Program-made: the position numbers and the translations under genes | Source of the DNA: Clostridium puniceum | Lineage (GTDB): Bacteria; Bacillota; Clostridia; Clostridiales; Clostridiaceae | Direction of reading: 5' to 3' | DNA: 64,000 nucleotides | Assembly (NCBI RefSeq): GCF_002006345.1 | Contig: NZ_LZZM01000152.1 | Coordinates: 1-64,000 of the forward strand | The notes under the pieces: generated by a model | What the model was told of the DNA's origin: nothing | What the model saw: the letters and a program-made list of their open reading frames with translations, nothing else | Databases searched by the model: none | In this document: positions 24,187-34,396 of the stretch, in pieces | Numbering within the stretch: the first letter of the stretch is position 1 | Layout of the letters: each line of letters opens with the position of its first letter

Positions 24187-24780
24187 ATGCAAAAGAAGAT
24201 AAATACTAAAAAAATAGAAGAATGTATAAGAGAAATTATAATAGCCTTAGGAGATGACCCAAATAGAGAAGGTTTATTAGATACACCTAAAAGAGTTTCT
24301 AAAATGTATGAGGAAGTTTTTGAAGGTATGACACTTTCAAATGAAGAAATAGCAAAAATGTTTGGAACGACTTTTGAAAATGAAGAGTTTATGTCGGAAA
24401 CTCATAAAAATATGGTTGTTGTTAGAGATATACCAATGCATAGTTACTGTGAACACCATTTAGCGCTTATGTATAATATGAAGGTTACTGTAGTATATAT
24501 GCCAAAGGAAAAAATTATAGGTCTTAGTAAGATTTCAAGAATAGCAGATATGGTTGGAAGAAGACTTCAGCTTCAAGAAAGAATTGGCAGTGATATTGCG
24601 GAAATTGTCTCTATGGCTACAGGCAGCGAAGATGTTGGTGTTCTTATAACAGGCGAACACGGATGCATGACTTCTAGAGGTATAAAGAAACCTGGAACAC
24701 TTACAACCACAACAACATTTACTGGACAATTTCAGTCTAATGATATGTTAAGGCAGGAAGCTTTATTAATCATGAAATAG
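24187..24780 (+). CDS. folE: GTP cyclohydrolase I (FolE)
   Basis: 197 residues with zinc ligands in YCEHH and [10 protein letters not shown] and the family segments [12 protein letters not shown] and [13 protein letters not shown] [11 protein letters not shown]. It converts GTP to dihydroneopterin triphosphate, shared by folate and queuosine synthesis. Its place inside the que operon points to the queuosine branch. I chose ATG 24187, six bases after GAGGAGGA, rather than TTG 24181. It follows queE by 20 bases. Confidence 0.95.
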   Translation: MQKKINTKKIEECIREIIIALGDDPNREGLLDTPKRVSKMYEEVFEGMTLSNEEIAKMFGTTFENEEFMSETHKNMVVVRDIPMHSYCEHHLALMYNMKVTVVYMPKEKIIGLSKISRIADMVGRRLQLQERIGSDIAEIVSMATGSEDVGVLITGEHGCMTSRGIKKPGTLTTTTTFTGQFQSNDMLRQEALLIMK

Positions 24781-24788
24781 GTAACTCG

Positions 24789-24840
24789 GTTATGAGTTAG
24801 AATTAAGAGTTAAGGAATAAAACTCTTTGGGTTTTAAAAG
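24789..24840. repeat. Dispersed clostridial repeat, copy A
   Basis: GTTATGAGTTAG followed by AGTTAAGGA and an ACTCTTTGGGTTTT block. A related copy lies at 26319-26360. It splits folE from queC without a visible terminator. Confidence 0.5.
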
Positions 24841-24931
24841 ATATATGTTTAAGTAACTCCTTTGGATTTGTTTCTGAAACTGTTAACTATATACTATAAC
24901 TTGTTAATTAGAAAATTGGGAGGAATTTAAT

Positions 24932-25588
24932 ATGAATAAAAAAGCAGTTGTTGTATTTAGTGGTGGTCAAGATTCCACTACATGTTTATTTTGGGCTCTT
25001 AAGGAATTTGAAGAGGTTATAGCGGTTACTTTTGATTATAATCAAAAGCATAGAAAAGAAATAGAATGTGCAACAAGTATTGCTAAAGAATTAGGTTTAG
25101 AGCATCATATATTGGATATGGCATTACTTAATCAATTAGCACCAAATGCTCTTACTAGAGATGACATAGAAATAAAGGTGAGTAAAGATGGTTCGCTTCC
25201 ATCAACATTTGTAGAGGGTCGCAATATGCTATTTTTAACTTTTGCAGGAGTTCTTGCTAAGGTGAAAGGTGCAAAGCATATTGTAACGGGAGTATGCGAA
25301 ACAGACTTCAGTGGATATCCTGATTGCAGAGATATTTTTATAAAATCTCTTAATGTTACTTTAAATTTAGCAATGGATTATGATTTTGTAGTTCATACGC
25401 CACTTATGTGGATTGATAAAGCTGAAACATGGGCACTCGCAGATAGCTTTGGAAAATTAGATTATATACGAGAAAAGACTCTTACTTGTTATAATGGAGT
25501 AATTGGTGATGGATGTAGAACATGTCCAGCTTGTATTCTAAGAAAAAAAGGTCTTGATAATTATTTGTTAAGTAGGAATAACAAGTAG
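24932..25588 (+). CDS. queC: QueC, 7-cyano-7-deazaguanine synthase
   Basis: 218 residues. The PP-loop [15 protein letters not shown] sits near residue 10, and the C-terminal zinc site is [19 protein letters not shown] (four cysteines). It makes preQ0 from 7-carboxy-7-deazaguanine with ATP and ammonia. GGGAGG precedes the ATG. The 150-base gap from folE contains a dispersed repeat, and a weak internal promoter is possible. Confidence 0.95.
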   Translation: MNKKAVVVFSGGQDSTTCLFWALKEFEEVIAVTFDYNQKHRKEIECATSIAKELGLEHHILDMALLNQLAPNALTRDDIEIKVSKDGSLPSTFVEGRNMLFLTFAGVLAKVKGAKHIVTGVCETDFSGYPDCRDIFIKSLNVTLNLAMDYDFVVHTPLMWIDKAETWALADSFGKLDYIREKTLTCYNGVIGDGCRTCPACILRKKGLDNYLLSRNNK

Positions 25589-25792
25589 CAATAATTTATG
25601 AACTTTTATATATAAAATTTAAATTATTAAAATGATATATCTGTTTTAAAAATAATTTATACAAGTATGCAGCAGTAATTCAATTTAACTGAAGAATTTA
25701 AACCGCAACATATATATTAAACAATTATAGCTATTATTAATAATAAGATTCTATATTTAATATTTTATTATTTGTTAAAGAGGAGAAAAATA

Positions 25793-26296
25793 ATGAGTGA
25801 AAGTGGAAGAAAATCTAAAGAACTTGAAGGAATCAGCCTTCTTGGAAATCAAGGAACAAAATACGATTATGGATATAATCCTGAAATTTTAGAGGTTTTC
25901 GAAAATAAACACCCAGACAATGATTATTTTGTAAAATTTAATTGTCCAGAGTTTACTAGTCTTTGTCCGATTACTGGCCAACCTGATTTTGCCACAATTT
26001 ATATAAGCTATATTCCAAATATAAAAATGGTAGAAAGTAAATCTTTAAAGTTGTATTTATTTAGCTTTAGAAACCATGGAGATTTTCATGAGGATTGTAT
26101 AAATATAATAATGAAGGATTTAATAAAGCTTATGGGACCAAAATACATAGAAGTATGGGGGAAATTTACTCCAAGAGGTGGCATAAGTATAGATCCATAT
26201 TGTAATTATGGGATGAAAGGTACTAAATTTGAAGAAATGGCAAATTACAGAATGATGAATCACGATATGTATCCAGAAAAAGTTGACAACAGATAA
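25793..26296 (+). CDS. queF: QueF, NADPH-dependent preQ0 reductase (short form)
   Basis: 167 residues, the unimodular Bacillus-type QueF. The active-site cysteine and aspartate are in [17 protein letters not shown], and the NADPH motif ([20 protein letters not shown]) follows. It reduces the nitrile of preQ0 to preQ1, the riboswitch ligand. I chose ATG 25793 with AGAGGAG upstream instead of the longer TTG start. It is 204 bases after queC, so it could have its own promoter. Confidence 0.95.
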   Translation: MSESGRKSKELEGISLLGNQGTKYDYGYNPEILEVFENKHPDNDYFVKFNCPEFTSLCPITGQPDFATIYISYIPNIKMVESKSLKLYLFSFRNHGDFHEDCINIIMKDLIKLMGPKYIEVWGKFTPRGGISIDPYCNYGMKGTKFEEMANYRMMNHDMYPEKVDNR

Positions 26297-26318
26297 TCAG
26301 AACAGTTAAGAGTTCAAA

Positions 26319-26400
26319 GTTATGAGTTAGTAGTTAAGGAGAAAAATCCTAAGGGCTTTCATCTTTAATTAATAACTCTTAATTAATAACTCTTAATTAA
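26319..26400. repeat. Dispersed clostridial repeat, copy B
   Basis: GTTATGAGTTAG and AGTTAAGGA again, then a 14-base direct repeat (TTAATTAATAACTC twice, about 26366-26393). The outer blocks are partly complementary, so it may fold like a small MITE. Confidence 0.5.
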
Positions 26401-26420
26401 ATTAAGGGGTGTTTTTAAAA

Positions 26421-27647
26421 TTGAGTAAAGTTATTGTTATAGGTGCAGGACCAGCAGGTATGATGGCAGCACTTCAAGCTGCAAAAAAACATGAAGTAAT
26501 ACTATTAGATGGTAATGAAAGAATTGGAAAGAAATTATTTATTACTGGCAAAGGAAGATGTAATGTTACTAATGCAAAAGATATATCTGAGTTTTTTGAA
26601 TACATACCAGGTAATCCTCATTTTCTATATAGTGCATTATATAGTTTTACTAATGAAGATACTATTAATTTCTTTGAATGTGAAGGTGTTAAATTAAAAG
26701 TAGAAAGAGGCGACAGAGTTTTTCCTGAATCAGATAAATCTTCAGATATAATAAGAGGGTTATCAAATGCCTTAAGTAGGACTAAAGTAAAAATTAAATT
26801 AAATTCAAAAGTTACAGATATTAAATCTAAAGATAAAAAAATAACAGCAGTTGAAATAAATAATGATGAAATTTTAAATGGAGATTATTTTATTATAGCA
26901 ACTGGTGGAGCATCATATCCACTTACAGGCTCAAGAGGAGAAGGTCAAAAATTTGCAAAGAAGCTTGGACACAAAATAGTACCTTTGATACCTGCACTTG
27001 TTCCTATAGAAGTTACAGATGCAAAAACAAAAGAACTTATGGGTTTATCTTTAAAAAATGTAGAAGTTATAATTAAAGAAAATGACAAAAAAGCAGTTTA
27101 CAAGAATTTTGGAGAAATGTTATTTACTCATTTTGGAGTTTCAGGACCACTTATATTAAGTGGAAGCAGATTTATAAGAAAAGATAAAAAATATAAATTA
27201 TATATTGATTTAAAGCCAGCATTAAACTTAGGAGAATTAGATAAAAGAATTCAAAAAGATTTTGGTAAGTATTTAAATAAAGATTTTAAAAACTCATTAG
27301 ATGAATTATTGCCACAAAAATTGATTCCTATGATTATTGATTTATCTGGAATTTCAGAAACTAAAAAGGTAAATGAAATAACAAAGGAAGAAAGAAAAAA
27401 CTTGGTAAATGTAATTAAAAATTTAACCTTTGAGATTAAAGGCTTAAGACCATTAGAAGAAGGTATTGTAACTGCTGGTGGTGTGGATATAAAAGAAATT
27501 GATCCTTCTACTATGAAGTCAAGAATAATAGAAAATCTTTCTTTCGCTGGAGAAGTAATGGATGTAGATGCTTTTACAGGAGGGTATAATGTTCAAATTG
27601 CATTTTCAACTGGTTTTATAGCAGGGAATAATATATACACTTTATAA
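26421..27647 (+). CDS. HI0933/YhiN-type FAD-dependent flavoprotein
   Basis: About 408 residues. The dinucleotide-binding motif VIGAGPAGMMAA is at the N-terminus. The family blocks GKKLFITGKGRCNVTN, ATGGASYPLTGSRGEG and the C-terminal GEVMDVDAFTGGYNVQIAFSTG are all present. This family (BaiN/RdsA-like in some anaerobes) are flavoprotein reductases whose substrates are mostly unknown. I chose TTG 26421, spaced about ten bases from AAGGGGT; GTG 26409 overlaps that site. Confidence 0.88.
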   Translation: MSKVIVIGAGPAGMMAALQAAKKHEVILLDGNERIGKKLFITGKGRCNVTNAKDISEFFEYIPGNPHFLYSALYSFTNEDTINFFECEGVKLKVERGDRVFPESDKSSDIIRGLSNALSRTKVKIKLNSKVTDIKSKDKKITAVEINNDEILNGDYFIIATGGASYPLTGSRGEGQKFAKKLGHKIVPLIPALVPIEVTDAKTKELMGLSLKNVEVIIKENDKKAVYKNFGEMLFTHFGVSGPLILSGSRFIRKDKKYKLYIDLKPALNLGELDKRIQKDFGKYLNKDFKNSLDELLPQKLIPMIIDLSGISETKKVNEITKEERKNLVNVIKNLTFEIKGLRPLEEGIVTAGGVDIKEIDPSTMKSRIIENLSFAGEVMDVDAFTGGYNVQIAFSTGFIAGNNIYTL

Positions 27648-27810
27648 AAAAGCAGATATGCTGCATATACGATCATTATAAAAATTATAGAAAAATAGTA
27701 GATTAATATAGTATGATGAATAAATAAATATTTTCTTGTTTGAATTGATAAAAAATTATATAATCTTATAGAAGACAAAATTAATGAGGCTGAGAAATGG
27801 GGAGAAAATT

Positions 27811-28464
27811 TTGAAAATTTCAGTAGCAATAGATGGACCAGCAGGAGCTGGTAAAAGTACCATCGCAAAATTGGTTGGAGAAAAATATAACCTTATGTAT
27901 ATAAATACAGGAGCAATGTATAGAGCAGTAGCCTTAAAAGCTTCGGAAAATAATTTATTGCCAGAACACGTTGATGAAATTTGTAATCTGATTAGCAGTA
28001 TGGAAATGCATTTTGAAAATGATGATTTGATTTTAAATGGTGAAAACATCCAAGAAAAAATTACTATGCCGAGCATAAGCAGTATTGTATCTGGATATGC
28101 AAGTCTTCCGGAAGTTAGAACTATACTTGTAAAACTTCAAAGGGATATGTCAAATAAATTTGATGTAATAATGGATGGGAGAGATATTGGAACAGTAGTG
28201 CTTAAAGATTCAGAGTTTAAATTTTTCTTAACAGCGAGTCCAGAAGAAAGAGCTAAAAGAAGATTTAGAGAATTACAAGAAAGAAATCTAGAATGTTCTT
28301 ATGATCAAATCTTAAAGGATATAATAGAAAGAGATTACAAAGATACTCATAGAGCTACAGATCCACTAAGAAAAGCTGATGATGCTATAGAAATCGATAC
28401 TACTAATTTAGATATTAATGGAGTCGTAAATGTCATTAATGAGTATATAGAAAAAGGAAAGTAA
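27811..28464 (+). CDS. cmk: Cytidylate kinase
   Basis: 217 residues. The P-loop GPAGAGKSTIAK begins near residue 8, and MDGRDIGTVV with RATDPLRKADDA are the CMP-binding and lid signatures. It phosphorylates CMP and dCMP. The TTG at 27811 follows GGGGAG (27799-27804); the longer frame would translate that site. It is 21 bases before ispH-S1, the standard clostridial pair. Confidence 0.95.
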   Translation: MKISVAIDGPAGAGKSTIAKLVGEKYNLMYINTGAMYRAVALKASENNLLPEHVDEICNLISSMEMHFENDDLILNGENIQEKITMPSISSIVSGYASLPEVRTILVKLQRDMSNKFDVIMDGRDIGTVVLKDSEFKFFLTASPEERAKRRFRELQERNLECSYDQILKDIIERDYKDTHRATDPLRKADDAIEIDTTNLDINGVVNVINEYIEKGK

Positions 28465-28485
28465 CACTTAAATAAGGAGAGCATA

Positions 28486-30390
28486 ATGAGTGAAGTTATT
28501 TTAGCCCAAAATGCAGGTTTTTGTTTTGGAGTTCAAAGAGCTGTAAATGAAGCTTTGAAAATTCAAAAAGAACATAATTCAAAAATTTATACTTTAGGAC
28601 CTTTAATACATAATAATGATGTAGTAAGGTTTTTGGAAGAAAATAATATATTTTCAATAGAATTAGAAAATATACACATTTTAAATTCTGATGACGTAAT
28701 CGTTATAAGATCTCATGGTGTTTCTCAAGCCGTTTTAGATGTACTTAATGAAAAACAATTAAAAGTATTAGATGCAACATGTCCTTTTGTAACTAATATT
28801 CAAAAAAAGGTTAAGAAATATTCAAAAGAAGGTTATCATATAGTAATATTAGGTGATAAAGACCATCCTGAAGTAATAGGAATTAATGGATGGTGTGAAG
28901 ACAAAGCTATCATTACTAAGGATGGTACTTTTGAAGAACCAATTCCTCAAAAGATATGTTTAGTAGCTCAAACTACTGAAAAAATTAAAAATTGGGAAAA
29001 TACCTTGAAAAATTTAAGTTCTGTAAAAGAAGTATTGGCATTTAATACAATTTGTTCAGCTACTGAGGCTAGACAAAAAAGTACAAATAAAATATCAAAA
29101 GAAGCAGATGCTATGATAGTTATTGGGGGGAAAAACAGCTCAAATACTACTAAACTATATCAAATATCAAAGCAAAATTGCATAAGTACAATTCATATAG
29201 AAAATGCTAAAGAATTGCCGTTTAATTTTATTAAAAATAATAATATAAAAAAAATAGGCGTTACAGCTGGTGCATCTACGCCAGATTGGATTATTAAGGA
29301 GGTACTTGATATTATGAACACAGAAAACAACAATTTTGAAGATCAATTATCATTAATGAATGAACTAGATAAAAGGTTTGCTATTGGTGATGAAGTACAA
29401 GGAGAAATTCTTTCAAAAACAAGAGATTCTATTTTAGTTTCGCTTGTAGGTTATAAAGCTGATGGTGTCATTCCTTATACAGAGTTATCAGCAAAAGAAG
29501 ATCCAATAACTTTTGCTGAAAAACTTAATACAGGCGATTCGATAAAAGCTAAGGTTATAAAGTTACAAAATAGTGATGGATATGTAGTTTTATCAAGATT
29601 AGAATATGAAAGAGAAGAAGCTTTCAAAGAACTAGAAGTACTTTTCAATGAAGGAAAGACTTTTGAAATAATTATAAAAGAAGCTAAAGAAAAAGGGTTA
29701 GTTGGAGACTATAAAGGAGTTAGAGTTTTCGTTCCTGGATCTCAAATTGATATTAAGTTTACTGAAGATAAAAATGAATATGTAGATAAAAATTTAGAAA
29801 TTAAATTAATAGATTTTTCTTTAAAAAATCCAGTAAAAGTTGTAGCATCAAGAAGAATATTATTAGAAGATGTTAAAAATGCAGAAGATGCAAAAGCTTG
29901 GGAAAGCTTTAACCTGGGAGAGACAGTACGTGGTGAAGTAAAGAGATTCACAAGCTTCGGTGCTTTCGTTGAAATTAATGGTATAGATGGGTTATTACAT
30001 TTATCACAAATTTCTTGGAATCACGTTAAAAATGCAAGTGATGTATTAAAGGAAGGTCAAATCGTTGATGTTAAAATTATAGGATTAGATAGAGAAGCTA
30101 AAAAATTATCGTTAAGTATTAAAGAACTTCAAGATAAACCTTGGGATAATGCAGCGGCAAAATATCCTGAAGAATCTATAGTTCTTGGTAAAGTTGTAAG
30201 ACTAAATGATTTTGGTGCTTTTGTCGAATTAGAACCAGGAGTTGATGGTTTAGTTCATATTTCAAAGATATCACATAACAGAATAGAACATCCATCAGAA
30301 GCATTAAAAATTGGTCAAGAGATTAAAGCTAAAATTTTAAGTGTTGATGAAGAAAATAAGAGAATAAGCTTAAGTATAAAAGATATTTAA
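28486..30390 (+). CDS. ispH: IspH fused to ribosomal protein S1-type repeats
   Basis: 634 residues. Residues 1-280 are IspH with all three cluster cysteines (C13 in GFCFGV, C99 in DATCPFV, C190 in NTICSATEA). It makes IPP and DMAPP in the last step of the MEP pathway. From about 297 four S1 RNA-binding repeats follow; the last two are best seen, at FTSFGAFVEINGIDGLLHLSQ and LNDFGAFVELEPGVDGLVHIS. The fusion is well known in clostridia, where it stands in for rpsA. AAGGAGAG precedes the ATG. Likely co-transcribed with cmk. Confidence 0.95.
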   Translation: MSEVILAQNAGFCFGVQRAVNEALKIQKEHNSKIYTLGPLIHNNDVVRFLEENNIFSIELENIHILNSDDVIVIRSHGVSQAVLDVLNEKQLKVLDATCPFVTNIQKKVKKYSKEGYHIVILGDKDHPEVIGINGWCEDKAIITKDGTFEEPIPQKICLVAQTTEKIKNWENTLKNLSSVKEVLAFNTICSATEARQKSTNKISKEADAMIVIGGKNSSNTTKLYQISKQNCISTIHIENAKELPFNFIKNNNIKKIGVTAGASTPDWIIKEVLDIMNTENNNFEDQLSLMNELDKRFAIGDEVQGEILSKTRDSILVSLVGYKADGVIPYTELSAKEDPITFAEKLNTGDSIKAKVIKLQNSDGYVVLSRLEYEREEAFKELEVLFNEGKTFEIIIKEAKEKGLVGDYKGVRVFVPGSQIDIKFTEDKNEYVDKNLEIKLIDFSLKNPVKVVASRRILLEDVKNAEDAKAWESFNLGETVRGEVKRFTSFGAFVEINGIDGLLHLSQISWNHVKNASDVLKEGQIVDVKIIGLDREAKKLSLSIKELQDKPWDNAAAKYPEESIVLGKVVRLNDFGAFVELEPGVDGLVHISKISHNRIEHPSEALKIGQEIKAKILSVDEENKRISLSIKDI

Positions 30391-30406
30391 TTGAGTTTAT
30401 TTATGC

Positions 30407-30527
30407 AAAATAACAAGTTAGAGAATGCAATGCGTATATGCTGAAGTGTCTAGATATGCTAATATAGCATAAATTTTAATAAATCTAGATATTTGACTTA
30501 TAAGCTAGTATACTAACTTGTTATTTT
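30407..30527 (+). terminator. Long nested terminator after ispH-S1
   Basis: Outer 15-base arms (30407-30421, 30513-30527, AATAACAAGTTAG type) enclose inner pairs around TCTAGATAT. The right arm runs into TTTTTTT. Confidence 0.75.
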
Positions 30528-30734
30528 TTTAATATTTTAGTGTGAAACTTTTTAATAAAGAATATCTCAATCTTCTAGATATGTTCTCTTTAAACTGAAT
30601 AATTCCTTTATATAGATGAAAGAAATAAAAAGTTGAAGTATAATTCTATTTAGAAGTTGAAATTACAGAAAGATTTAACACGTAAATTAATTTTAAATTT
30701 ACTATATAAAAATAGATTAGGGGGAACATACATT

Positions 30735-31346
30735 ATGAAACAAAATAAAGTTACTAAAATAAATCAATTAAAAGAGACCCAATATTTGAGTTTATATGAA
30801 GCTGAATATGAAAATAAAGTTGGAAATATTAAAACTTGGACTATAGCATCAAGAAAAAATAATGAAACACTTCAAAAGCAATTCTTTGAAAATAAGGAAG
30901 ATACTAATGATGGTGTAATAATTGCAGCATATCATAAAGAGAAAAATAAACTTGTTATAATAAGACAATTTAGAATTCCACTTAACAATTATGTATATGA
31001 GCTACCAGCTGGTCTCATCGACTCGGGTGAAAATGAAAAAAGTACGATTGGAAGAGAATTAATGGAAGAAACAGGCCTTGAAATAGTGGATATTATAGAA
31101 AATAGGTGTGCAGATAAAGTCTATATTTCAGCCGGGATGACAGATGAAGCGTTGGCACTTGTTTTTTGTACTTGTACAGGCGAAATAAGCGATGAAAATC
31201 TTGAGGAGGATGAATGTATTGAACCTCTTCTAATTTCTCAAGAAGAAGCTATAGAACTTATACAAAAAAGAGAAAAGTTTGATATTAAATGTTTTTTAGT
31301 TCTTCAAAGCTTTTCATTGCTTGGTGAAAAATTATTTATTGAATAA
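30735..31346 (+). CDS. ADP-ribose pyrophosphatase-type Nudix hydrolase
   Basis: 203 residues. The Nudix box GLIDSGENEKSTIGRELMEE is followed by TGLEI; before it, RQFRIPLNNYVYELPAG is typical of ADP-ribose pyrophosphatases. It probably clears ADP-ribose or other NDP-sugars. The ATG at 30735 has AGGGGGA upstream; the frame extends further back to TTG 30657 but with no ribosome site. A hairpin terminator follows at once. Confidence 0.88.
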   Translation: MKQNKVTKINQLKETQYLSLYEAEYENKVGNIKTWTIASRKNNETLQKQFFENKEDTNDGVIIAAYHKEKNKLVIIRQFRIPLNNYVYELPAGLIDSGENEKSTIGRELMEETGLEIVDIIENRCADKVYISAGMTDEALALVFCTCTGEISDENLEEDECIEPLLISQEEAIELIQKREKFDIKCFLVLQSFSLLGEKLFIE

Positions 31347-31353
31347 GTATTAA

Positions 31354-31416
31354 ATTAAGGTACATTGAAAAAATATAGACAAATAATAAGTCTAAGATTT
31401 TTCAATATACCTTAAT
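31354..31416 (+). terminator. Terminator after the Nudix gene
   Basis: ATTAAGGTACATTGAAAAA pairs with TTTTTCAATATACCTTAAT (two mismatches) and ends in TTTTTT. Confidence 0.8.
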
Positions 31417-31546
31417 TTTTTAAATAGAGCTTATCATTTAATATTCAACTTTATTTGCATTTTAGTATATCTCACAATAGTATAATTAATTTATTGAGAC
31501 TATAATTAGTTTTGTTAAATAAAGATAAGTTAGAAAGGTATTAAAA

Positions 31547-32896
31547 ATGGGTGAAAACAAAAGAATAAAGAAAAAATTACTTAGAATAACATGGCCAATT
31601 TTCGTTGAAAGTTTGTTATTATCAACTCTTGGAACTGTAGATACTTTAATGGTAAGTAGATATTCTGATAGTGCAGTTGCAGCTGTTGGTGTATCAAATC
31701 AAATAATAAACATGATAAATTTATTATTTGTAGTAATAACATCGGGAACTTCAATTTTAGTAGCACAATATATAGGCGCTAATAAGGATGGAAAAAAAAA
31801 TTATGAAATATTTCAGCTTTGCGGCATGTCAATAGGATTTAATGCCTTAATTGGATTACTATTAAGTTTAGTTTTATCATGTTTTGGAATTGGATTCTTA
31901 AAATTACTTAATACATCTAGTGATATATTATATTTAGCTAATGATTTTCTAAAATATGTTGGTGGCTTTATATTTATTCAAGCAATATCAATGACAATTA
32001 CTGCAATATTAAGACCACATGGATATGTTAAAATATGCATGTATGTAACATTGCTTATAAATGTTATAAATGCAATTCTTAATTATATTCTTATATTTGG
32101 GAAATTTGGTGCACCAGAGCTTGGCGTCGTCGGATCTGCTCTTGGAACAACTATAAGTAAATTTATTGGATTATGTATTTTAGGAGCGGTTATATATGTA
32201 AAAATACTTAGAGGTTATTCTATTAAGTTACTATGGCCACTACCAATTAAACATTTAAAAAATGTTATGACTATAGGAATTCCTTCTGCTGGAGAAAATA
32301 TGTCTTATAGTTTAGCTCAGCTTGCATTAATGAGTTTTATTAATACCATAAGTGTTGAGACCGTTACAACAAGAAGTTATGTTAATAATATAGTCAGTTT
32401 TGCAGTTTTATTTTCAGCAGCACTTGCTCAAGGTAACGGAATAATAGTAGGTCGTTTAATTGGTGAGAAGAAGAATACGGCAGCTTTGAACTTTGGAATA
32501 TATTCAATAAAGATTGCTATTTTATTATCTACAGGTATGGCTGGTTTATTCGCAATACTTGGGCATCCACTTATGAGAATATTTACAGAAAATCAAGAAA
32601 TTATAAAATTAGGGGCTATAGTTATTGGAATAGATGTAATTTTAGAAATCGGACGTGCTACTAATGTAGTAGGAATAGGTGCTCTTAAAGCAGTAGGAGA
32701 TGTTAAATTTCCAGTAGTTATAGGAATATTTTCTATGTGGGTTATATCTGTAGGTCTTGGGTATGTACTTTCAATAAAATGTGGTCTTGGATTAATTGGA
32801 ATATGGATTGGTCTAGCCTCCGATGAATGTTTTAGAGCTGTACTTGTAATATTTAGATGGAAAAATAGAAAATGGGAAGGTAAAGCATTTGTTTAA
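31547..32896 (+). CDS. MATE family efflux transporter
   Basis: 449 residues and about twelve membrane helices in two similar halves. The N-terminal TWPIFVESLLLSTLGTVDTLMVSRYSDSAVAAVGVSNQ segment (in two parts, about 14-52) is the MATE signature. These are Na+ or H+ coupled multidrug or metabolite exporters. GAAAGG precedes the ATG. There is no regulator nearby. The substrate is unknown. Confidence 0.92.
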   Translation: MGENKRIKKKLLRITWPIFVESLLLSTLGTVDTLMVSRYSDSAVAAVGVSNQIINMINLLFVVITSGTSILVAQYIGANKDGKKNYEIFQLCGMSIGFNALIGLLLSLVLSCFGIGFLKLLNTSSDILYLANDFLKYVGGFIFIQAISMTITAILRPHGYVKICMYVTLLINVINAILNYILIFGKFGAPELGVVGSALGTTISKFIGLCILGAVIYVKILRGYSIKLLWPLPIKHLKNVMTIGIPSAGENMSYSLAQLALMSFINTISVETVTTRSYVNNIVSFAVLFSAALAQGNGIIVGRLIGEKKNTAALNFGIYSIKIAILLSTGMAGLFAILGHPLMRIFTENQEIIKLGAIVIGIDVILEIGRATNVVGIGALKAVGDVKFPVVIGIFSMWVISVGLGYVLSIKCGLGLIGIWIGLASDECFRAVLVIFRWKNRKWEGKAFV

Positions 32897-33006
32897 ATTT
32901 CTTCAAATAATGATAAATTGTTTATTATATGATAAAAAACATGGTAAAAGCGCAACAATAGTAGTAAACTATTATTAAATTTAATTTCTATAGGGGGGCG
33001 GCAAGT

Positions 33007-34335
33007 GTGAATACAGAATTTGAAAAAATCAAAAAAGCAAACATACTTATAAATTCACTATGTATATTTACAAATATTAAACAAGATAATGTATTAATAA
33101 ATTATAAAGCATTATTAAAATATTTAAACAAAAAAGAAATTTCCATAGAAAAAGGAATTACTCTTTATAATGATTTTGTCTATGAACTTCTTAAGAAGGC
33201 TAATGGAACTTCGTTCAAAAAATTTATAATTGATATGATTTTCTTAGATAACAATTCTTTTACAAATATGATTGATCGTGAAGATTTAAGCAATAAATAT
33301 ATTATAAAGCAAGTAAAATATGAACTTAAATCACTTGAAAATATAACAAGTATAGCTTCTTATGAATTTAAAGAAGCTATAATACATAAAGGCAAGGCAA
33401 AGGACTTTGAAATAGAAATAATAAATTCACTTATAGACTTTGAAGTTAATTCGGATGAAGATTACGATTCATATAAAGCTATAGATAAATTGAAATTAAA
33501 TATTTTAAGTTGTGATAATTGGGGGAATTCCTTAGAAAGTATTATAGAGTTTTTTAAACAATATGGAACAGGAATTTTTGGTGAATATAAAGCCTTTGTT
33601 TGGGAACATGAAGAAAATAATACATATCTTAGAGGAATTGATGCTCCAGATCCGATTAATTTAAAAGATTTGGTTGGGTATGAAGATCAAAAAGAAACTA
33701 TTATTGAAAATACGAAACAGTTTTTAAATGGATATCCTGCTAATAATATATTATTATATGGTTCTAGAGGAACGGGAAAATCTTCAACTGTTAAAGCAAT
33801 TACAAACGAATATTATACTGAAGGTTTAAGGCTTATTGAAGTTGATAAGAGTAAACTTGTAGATTTTACAAAAATAATAAGGATTCTCAAAAATAAAAAT
33901 TTGAAATTTATAATATTTGTTGATGATTTGGTATTTGAAGAAGGAGAGGCTAGCTATTCGGCTTTAAAGACCATTTTAGAAGGCGGAGTAGAAAATAGAT
34001 CTAATAATATATTAATTTATGCAACGACAAATAGAAAGCATTTAGTTAAAGAAACTTTTAGCGAAAGAGCTACAGATGATGTGCATACTAATGATACAAT
34101 AGAAGAAAAGTTATCTTTATCGGATAGATTTGGAATAACAGTATCTTTCTATTCACCAGATCAAAAAGAATATTTGAAGATAATAGATGGAATTGTTGAG
34201 TCTCGCAATCTTGAAGTTGATATGAACTATCTTCATGCTGAAGCATTAAAATGGGTAAGATGGCACAATGCACGTTCTCCAAGAACAGCGAATCAATTTA
34301 TAAATTGGTTAGAAGGAACTTTAAAAAGTAAATAA
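33007..34335 (+). CDS. DUF815 family AAA ATPase
   Basis: 442 residues. The N-terminal ~220 residues are helical and unassigned. From about 225 the DUF815 ATPase core follows: LVGYEDQKE, Walker A GSRGTGKSS (about 255-263), Walker B FIIFVDDL and the sensor-like ATTNRKHL, and ARSPRTANQF near the end. The family function is not established. The start is GTG after a GGGGGGCGG run. The gene stands alone and ends in a bidirectional terminator shared with ferritin. Confidence 0.87.
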   Translation: MNTEFEKIKKANILINSLCIFTNIKQDNVLINYKALLKYLNKKEISIEKGITLYNDFVYELLKKANGTSFKKFIIDMIFLDNNSFTNMIDREDLSNKYIIKQVKYELKSLENITSIASYEFKEAIIHKGKAKDFEIEIINSLIDFEVNSDEDYDSYKAIDKLKLNILSCDNWGNSLESIIEFFKQYGTGIFGEYKAFVWEHEENNTYLRGIDAPDPINLKDLVGYEDQKETIIENTKQFLNGYPANNILLYGSRGTGKSSTVKAITNEYYTEGLRLIEVDKSKLVDFTKIIRILKNKNLKFIIFVDDLVFEEGEASYSALKTILEGGVENRSNNILIYATTNRKHLVKETFSERATDDVHTNDTIEEKLSLSDRFGITVSFYSPDQKEYLKIIDGIVESRNLEVDMNYLHAEALKWVRWHNARSPRTANQFINWLEGTLKSK

Positions 34336-34340
34336 ATAGG

Positions 34341-34384
34341 AAAAAAGAAATAGAGGATAATTTCGTCCCTTCTATTTCTTTTTT
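34341..34384. terminator. Bidirectional terminator
   Basis: AAAAAAGAAATAGA (34341-34354) pairs with TCTATTTCTTTTTT (34371-34384). Convergent genes lie on both sides. Confidence 0.85.
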
Positions 34385-34396
34385 CTTATTTAAATT

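Noticed and set aside
28486..30390. The IspH-S1 protein as a novel fusion
   Set aside because: Striking, but this fusion is well known across clostridia, so it is listed as a normal gene.
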